64,000 nucleotides of DNA from the NCBI GenBank assembly GCA_016721385.1, contig JADKIE010000002.1, positions 744,001-808,000 on the forward strand, in the 5' to 3' direction. The position numbers and the translations under genes were made by a program. Position 1 is the stretch's first letter. Every line of letters begins with the position of its first letter. Shown here piece after piece: positions 60,560 through 64,000 of the stretch. Below the pieces are notes generated by a model, which did no database searches, was not told where the DNA came from, and saw only the letters and a program-made list of their open reading frames with translations. This DNA comes from Chitinophagaceae bacterium (GTDB taxonomy: Bacteria > Bacteroidota > Bacteroidia > Chitinophagales > Chitinophagaceae).

Positions 60560-62638
60560 TTATAATTTTTTAGCCACCATTGTTAAAATAGTAGCTACAC
60601 CCGTAATCTCATCTGTTTCATCTAAAAACTCAACCAACCATTTTACAATTCCCTTATCTATATCATCGCCACGTTTAAAATCTTCTGGTTTTTCAACAAC
60701 CCTTTTATCGTTGGGTAATTTTTCTTTGCAGGTAAATCGTATATAAACCTCTGCACCGGGATAAACGGGTTTTGTAAACCGCAACTCATCAATACCATAG
60801 TTAAGCAATACAGGATTTTTTTCGTAACTATCTACAAACAAACCGGCAGCTATGCTCATAATAAAATATCCATGGGCTACCTGTTGCTCAAACATAGTGC
60901 CTGTAAAATCGGTTGTTTTAATATGAGCATAAAAATGATCGCCACTTAAATCGGCAAACTTATCAATATCCTCACTTGTAATTACTCTTTTATCGGTTAT
61001 AATTTGCTCACCAATTTGTAACTCCTCAAAATATTTTTTAAAGGGATGCTTATCTGTTTTTTTACCAATGGCATTAGGTTGATAAACATTGGTTATTTCT
61101 GTAATTGTAGTAGGCGAACCTTGTATTGCTGTACGTTGTAAATAGTGCTTTACACCTCTTATGCCGCCCATTTCTTCGCCACCGCCTGCCCTGCCCGGGC
61201 CGCCATGCACCAATAACGGTAACGGAGAGCCGTGACCCGTATTTTCTTTTGCACACTCATTATTTAATACTAAAATTCGTCCGTGATGCGATGCTGCACC
61301 CACAACATATTGTTTTGCTGTTTTATAATTTGCCGTAACAATTGTGCTTACCAAACTTCCTTTACCCAACTTACTCAATTCAATTACTTCATCTGTTGTG
61401 CTGTAGGGCATTAGAGTGCTTACAGGGCCAAACGCTTCTATTTCGTGTGCTTCTTTAGCTGCAAAAGGATTTTGGTTCATTAATAGTATGGGAGAGAAAA
61501 AAGCGCCTTTATTTGCATCGGCTTCAACAACTTCCACACTATCCATACTTCCATAAATTATCTGCGACGATGCTAATAATTTTTGCACCTGCTCTTTTAC
61601 CTCGTTGCGTTGTGTATTGCCTGCAAGGCTTCCCATTCGTACTGTTGCGTTTAACGGATTGCCAATTACGGTTTGGCTTAAAGCTTTTGCAAGTGCTATT
61701 TGTATGTCTTCTAATTTATTTTGAGGTACAAAAATTCTTCTAATACCGGTACAGCGTTGACCGGCTTTTAAAGTCATTTCTTTTCGTATTTCTTTAATAA
61801 AAATATCCCATTCCGTCATATCAGGCGTTACATCATCTCCTAATACAATACAGTTTAAGCTATCGGCCTCCATATTAAAAGGCACATTTTCTTTTAATAT
61901 AAATGGGTTAGATTTTAATAATAATCCTGTGGATGCACTTCCGGTAAATGTTACAACATCCTGAGCTGTTACATGGTTAAGTAAATCGCCGGCGCTGCCG
62001 CATATTAATTGTAATGCACCTTCGGGTAAAATTTTGCTGGCAATAATTTCCTTTACTACAGCTTCTGTTAAATAAGATGTAACGGTTGCAGGTTTTACTA
62101 TGCATGGCATTCCTGCCAGTAAATTAACGGCTATTTTTTCCAGCATGCCCCATACCGGAAAATTAAATGCATTAATATGTATGGCCACACCTTCTTTTGG
62201 AGTAAGAATATGGGTGCCCATAAAAGTATTGTTTTTACCAAAATTGTGGCTTTCGCCATCTATGCAAAAAACTTCATCCGGAAATTTTCTTCGCAAAGAT
62301 GCGTTGGCGAAAAGATTACCAATGCCCCCTTCAATATCTACCCAACTATCGGCTTTAGTAGCGCCGGTTTGGTAGCTAATGGCATAAAATTTATCGAGAT
62401 GGTTTCGTAAATGCAACGCTAATGCTTTAAGCATATTACCTCTTGCATGAAAAGTCATTTTGCGTAAGGCAGGGTTACCAAACAGTCTGGCATAATCTGT
62501 AACGGATTTAAAATCTAACCCTTGTGTGGTTGCTGTGTAAATAGGGTCGCCTGTTACGGCATTGTATAAAATTTGCCCTTGGCCATCACCGGTTATCCAA
62601 TTGCCTGTAATATAGTTGCCCAATTTATTCATATTCAA
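60560..62638 (-). CDS. paaZ: Bifunctional oxepin-CoA hydrolase / semialdehyde dehydrogenase PaaZ
   Basis: PaaZ opens the oxepin-CoA ring and oxidises the resulting aldehyde in aerobic phenylacetate breakdown. The 692-residue protein has an N-terminal aldehyde dehydrogenase domain (about 1-525) with INAFNFPVWGM, the Glu in FNMEADSLN and the catalytic Cys in KAGQRCTGIRR. A C-terminal MaoC hydratase domain (about 540-690) has DLSGDHFYAH and HGYFIMSIAAGLFVD. It is intact. The other paa genes (paaABCDE, paaK, paaJ) are not in the window; only one crotonase gene lies nearby. A TAGTTTTG box lies 17 bases before the start. Confidence 0.92.
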   Translation of the reverse strand: MNMNKLGNYITGNWITGDGQGQILYNAVTGDPIYTATTQGLDFKSVTDYARLFGNPALRKMTFHARGNMLKALALHLRNHLDKFYAISYQTGATKADSWVDIEGGIGNLFANASLRRKFPDEVFCIDGESHNFGKNNTFMGTHILTPKEGVAIHINAFNFPVWGMLEKIAVNLLAGMPCIVKPATVTSYLTEAVVKEIIASKILPEGALQLICGSAGDLLNHVTAQDVVTFTGSASTGLLLKSNPFILKENVPFNMEADSLNCIVLGDDVTPDMTEWDIFIKEIRKEMTLKAGQRCTGIRRIFVPQNKLEDIQIALAKALSQTVIGNPLNATVRMGSLAGNTQRNEVKEQVQKLLASSQIIYGSMDSVEVVEADANKGAFFSPILLMNQNPFAAKEAHEIEAFGPVSTLMPYSTTDEVIELSKLGKGSLVSTIVTANYKTAKQYVVGAASHHGRILVLNNECAKENTGHGSPLPLLVHGGPGRAGGGEEMGGIRGVKHYLQRTAIQGSPTTITEITNVYQPNAIGKKTDKHPFKKYFEELQIGEQIITDKRVITSEDIDKFADLSGDHFYAHIKTTDFTGTMFEQQVAHGYFIMSIAAGLFVDSYEKNPVLLNYGIDELRFTKPVYPGAEVYIRFTCKEKLPNDKRVVEKPEDFKRGDDIDKGIVKWLVEFLDETDEITGVATILTMVAKKL

Positions 62639-62669
62639 AATCGTTTAGGCAAAACTACAAAGGGAATTG

Positions 62670-63265
62670 TCAATAAATTTTTTTTATTAAATTTTCTTTA
62701 ACACCGCCAAACCATTCATCTTTTAAAATACTAAGTATCATTGATGTTCTTCTGCCGTTTTCAATAATTGCATGGCTACGCAAAATACCTTCTTCCATAC
62801 AACCAATTTCTTTCATTGCTTTTATAGATGGAGTATTGTTGATATCTGCTCTAAACTCTACCCTTTCTAAATTCCAAACTTCAAAAGCGTAACTAAGCAT
62901 TAATAATTTACAATGTCTGTTAAGTCCCGTACGTCTAAATTTTTGGCCGTACAGGTATAACCAATAGTAGCTATTTTGTGTGTAAAATCTATATCGTAAA
63001 AACGACTGCAGCCGGCAATTTCATGGGTTTGTTTATCTATTATTGCAAAAGGGTAACCTTTGTTTTCTAATCTTTCTTTTAAAGCGTATGCAACATAATT
63101 TTCCATAGCGGTTTTGCTGCTGCCCGGGCTTACTAAACTGTATCGCCAGGTATCGGGCTCTGTTATAGCATAATTAATAAAAGCAGGTAAATGGGTATTG
63201 TTTAAAGCAATTAATTGAGCTCTTTTATCTTCAAGTACAATATCCTCTGTTAATAAATTTATCAT
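62670..63265 (-). pseudogene. GNAT family acetyltransferase (RimJ/RimL-like), split by one frameshift
   Basis: The protein acetylates an amine using acetyl-CoA; the layout resembles the RimJ/RimL group. The first frame (62900-63265) has EDKRAQLIALNNTHLPAF and AIIDKQTHEIAGCSRFYDID, and ends falsely after KIATIGYTC. The second (from 62900) has LSYAFEVWNLERVEFRADIN and the acetyl-CoA-binding AMKEIGCMEEGILRSH. One added A near 62942 gives KKFRRTGLNRHCKLLMLSYA and 198 residues. Its start overlaps the upstream gene's stop (ATGA), so the two are translationally coupled. Confidence 0.82.
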
Positions 63266-63726
63266 AACAAGTTAAATTGTTTGGCATGGTGTAAGCAATG
63301 TTTGTAGTGTAGTTTTATCCATTCGTCAAAATGAAGAGGGCCAAAAACCGGATGTATGGTTTTTGAAACATTGGGTGTTTTAAAATATGCTGCAAATGCA
63401 ATTATCTCTGTATTTAATTCGGCACAAGCCTTTTGGAAAGATTCATTTCTAACAGGGATTGGTTCTTCAGAAACCACCTCTGCAGGTGCTTTGGTGTTTT
63501 CTTTAAACTCTTTTTCGCTCAATAAAAACTCTTTGTATTTAGGAAGAAGATCAACAGGCGTTAGTAAAGCAAAAATTAATTTTCCGTTGGATACTTTAAA
63601 AAAATCGGCAACATGCTCTACCATTTGCTGAGCATTCATTTTGCCCCATTTGCCAATAGTATCAGCATTTAATGTTTTTAATAGTTGAGGAAACGTATCT
63701 ATTATAAATGATAACTTATCTTCCAT
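63262..63726 (-). CDS. DUF1569/DinB-like protein
   Basis: The 154-residue protein resembles the DinB-like four-helix bundle family DUF1569. GKMNAQQMVEHVADFF carries the first metal-type His, and HPVFGPLHFDEWIKLHYKHCLHHAKQF carries two more His in the last helix. Three His in this arrangement usually bind a metal ion in DinB-like proteins. The gene overlaps the acetyltransferase gene by 4 bases, so they form an operon. Function is unknown; DinB-like members include small thiol transferases. Confidence 0.78.
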   Translation of the reverse strand: MEDKLSFIIDTFPQLLKTLNADTIGKWGKMNAQQMVEHVADFFKVSNGKLIFALLTPVDLLPKYKEFLLSEKEFKENTKAPAEVVSEEPIPVRNESFQKACAELNTEIIAFAAYFKTPNVSKTIHPVFGPLHFDEWIKLHYKHCLHHAKQFNLL

Positions 63727-63740
63727 ATAAAATTAGTTTC

Positions 63741-63766
63741 AAAAAAAATCCTGCTGTTTAGCAGGA
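63741..63766 (-). terminator. Rho-independent terminator of adk
   Basis: TCCTGCT/AGCAGGA forms a perfect 7-bp stem with a GTTT loop. On the minus strand a T8 run (63741-63748) follows. It lies 12 bases after the adk stop. Confidence 0.8.
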
Positions 63767-63777
63767 GAGTATTTTAC

Positions 63778-64000
63778 TTATTCAAGGTTTCTTTTATCAA
63801 TTTCTTTACACAAGGCATTAAAAATATCATCTACTGTTCCTTCGCCTTTTACCATTACTACCTTATCAAATTTTTTGTAATAATCCGCTACTATAGCGGT
63901 TTTGCTGTGGTATTCTGTAATTCTTGCCCTAATTACATTTTCGTTGGTATCATCGCTTCGGCCGCTTGTTTCGCCACGTTTTAGTAAACGTTTCACTAAC
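63778..64000 (-). CDS. adk: Adenylate kinase, C-terminal part (cut by window edge)
   Basis: Adenylate kinase balances ATP, ADP and AMP. Only about 73 C-terminal residues are in the window. RLLKRGETSGRSDDTNENVIRAR corresponds to the end of the LID and the arginine-rich segment; ITEYHSKTAIVADYY and VKGEGTVDDIFNALC match the final helix and strand of the family. The reading frame stays open to base 64000, so the N-terminal P-loop lies outside. A terminator follows the stop. Confidence 0.85.
   Translation of the reverse strand, partial: LVKRLLKRGETSGRSDDTNENVIRARITEYHSKTAIVADYYKKFDKVVMVKGEGTVDDIFNALCKEIDKRNLE

Noticed and set aside
1..64000. tRNA, rRNA or riboswitch genes
   Set aside because: I looked for conserved tRNA arms, rRNA text and common riboswitch cores in the gaps and saw none.

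Overview
The window looks like a chromosomal segment of a low-GC Bacteroidota bacterium, most likely a member or close relative of the Chitinophagaceae. The evidence is the gene families (S46 dipeptidyl peptidase, DUF5777 and DUF6089 beta-barrels, DUF2480, DUF3089, TlpA-type thioredoxin protein, two bacterial GH3 enzymes), the many short lipoproteins, and the TAnnTTTG promoter boxes typical of the phylum. No rRNA, tRNA, CRISPR array, prophage or transposase was seen.

Layout. 0-2.2 kb: two orphan exported proteins set between copies of a dispersed inverted-repeat element. 2.3-9.7 kb: DUF4395, mnmG, an HNH-like gene, ybeY, feoA-nadD, chrA, a lipoprotein and a 2OG-Fe(II) oxygenase. 9.7-19.9 kb: DUF3089 hydrolase, nadA, ppiD-type foldase, DUF2480, corA, pcrA/uvrD and an Nfu-type Fe-S scaffold. 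20-26.8 kb: an orphan membrane protein, M23 peptidase, pnuC, tag, a 59-residue membrane protein, an NadR-like kinase, an S33 hydrolase, mtgA, a LysE exporter and a beta-barrel. 26.8-31.3 kb: GH3, S46 peptidase and free-methionine sulfoxide reductase. 31.4-34.5 kb: a five-gene operon (two haem lipoproteins, OB-fold, YceI, DUF5777). 34.5-43.5 kb: ferritin/VIT1 fusion, alkA-like glycosylase, cysS, EEP hydrolase, DUF2461, a rhomboid pair and rlmD. 43.6-51.2 kb: thioredoxin protein, PpiC foldase, metF, lptB and a second GH3. 51-64 kb: small secreted proteins, methyltransferase, M48-like protease, fabG, carbonic anhydrase, enoyl-CoA hydratase, glucuronyl-epimerase-like protein, class I isoprenoid-like enzyme, paaZ, GNAT and the end of adk.

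How the genes connect. NAD metabolism is well represented: de novo quinolinate synthase (nadA), the shared adenylyltransferase (nadD), and nicotinamide riboside uptake and phosphorylation (pnuC and the NadR-like kinase). Envelope functions dominate the rest (LPS export ATPase, glycosyltransferase MtgA, foldases, barrels, lipoproteins).

The main caution is that about twenty single-base indels, almost all in A/T runs, break otherwise well-conserved genes, including cysS three times. Restoring one base at each site gives a full-length protein of the family and a length divisible by three every time. This points to uncorrected sequencing errors more than to gene decay. Two genes, mnmG and the DUF2461 gene, also carry in-frame stop codons that no indel explains.
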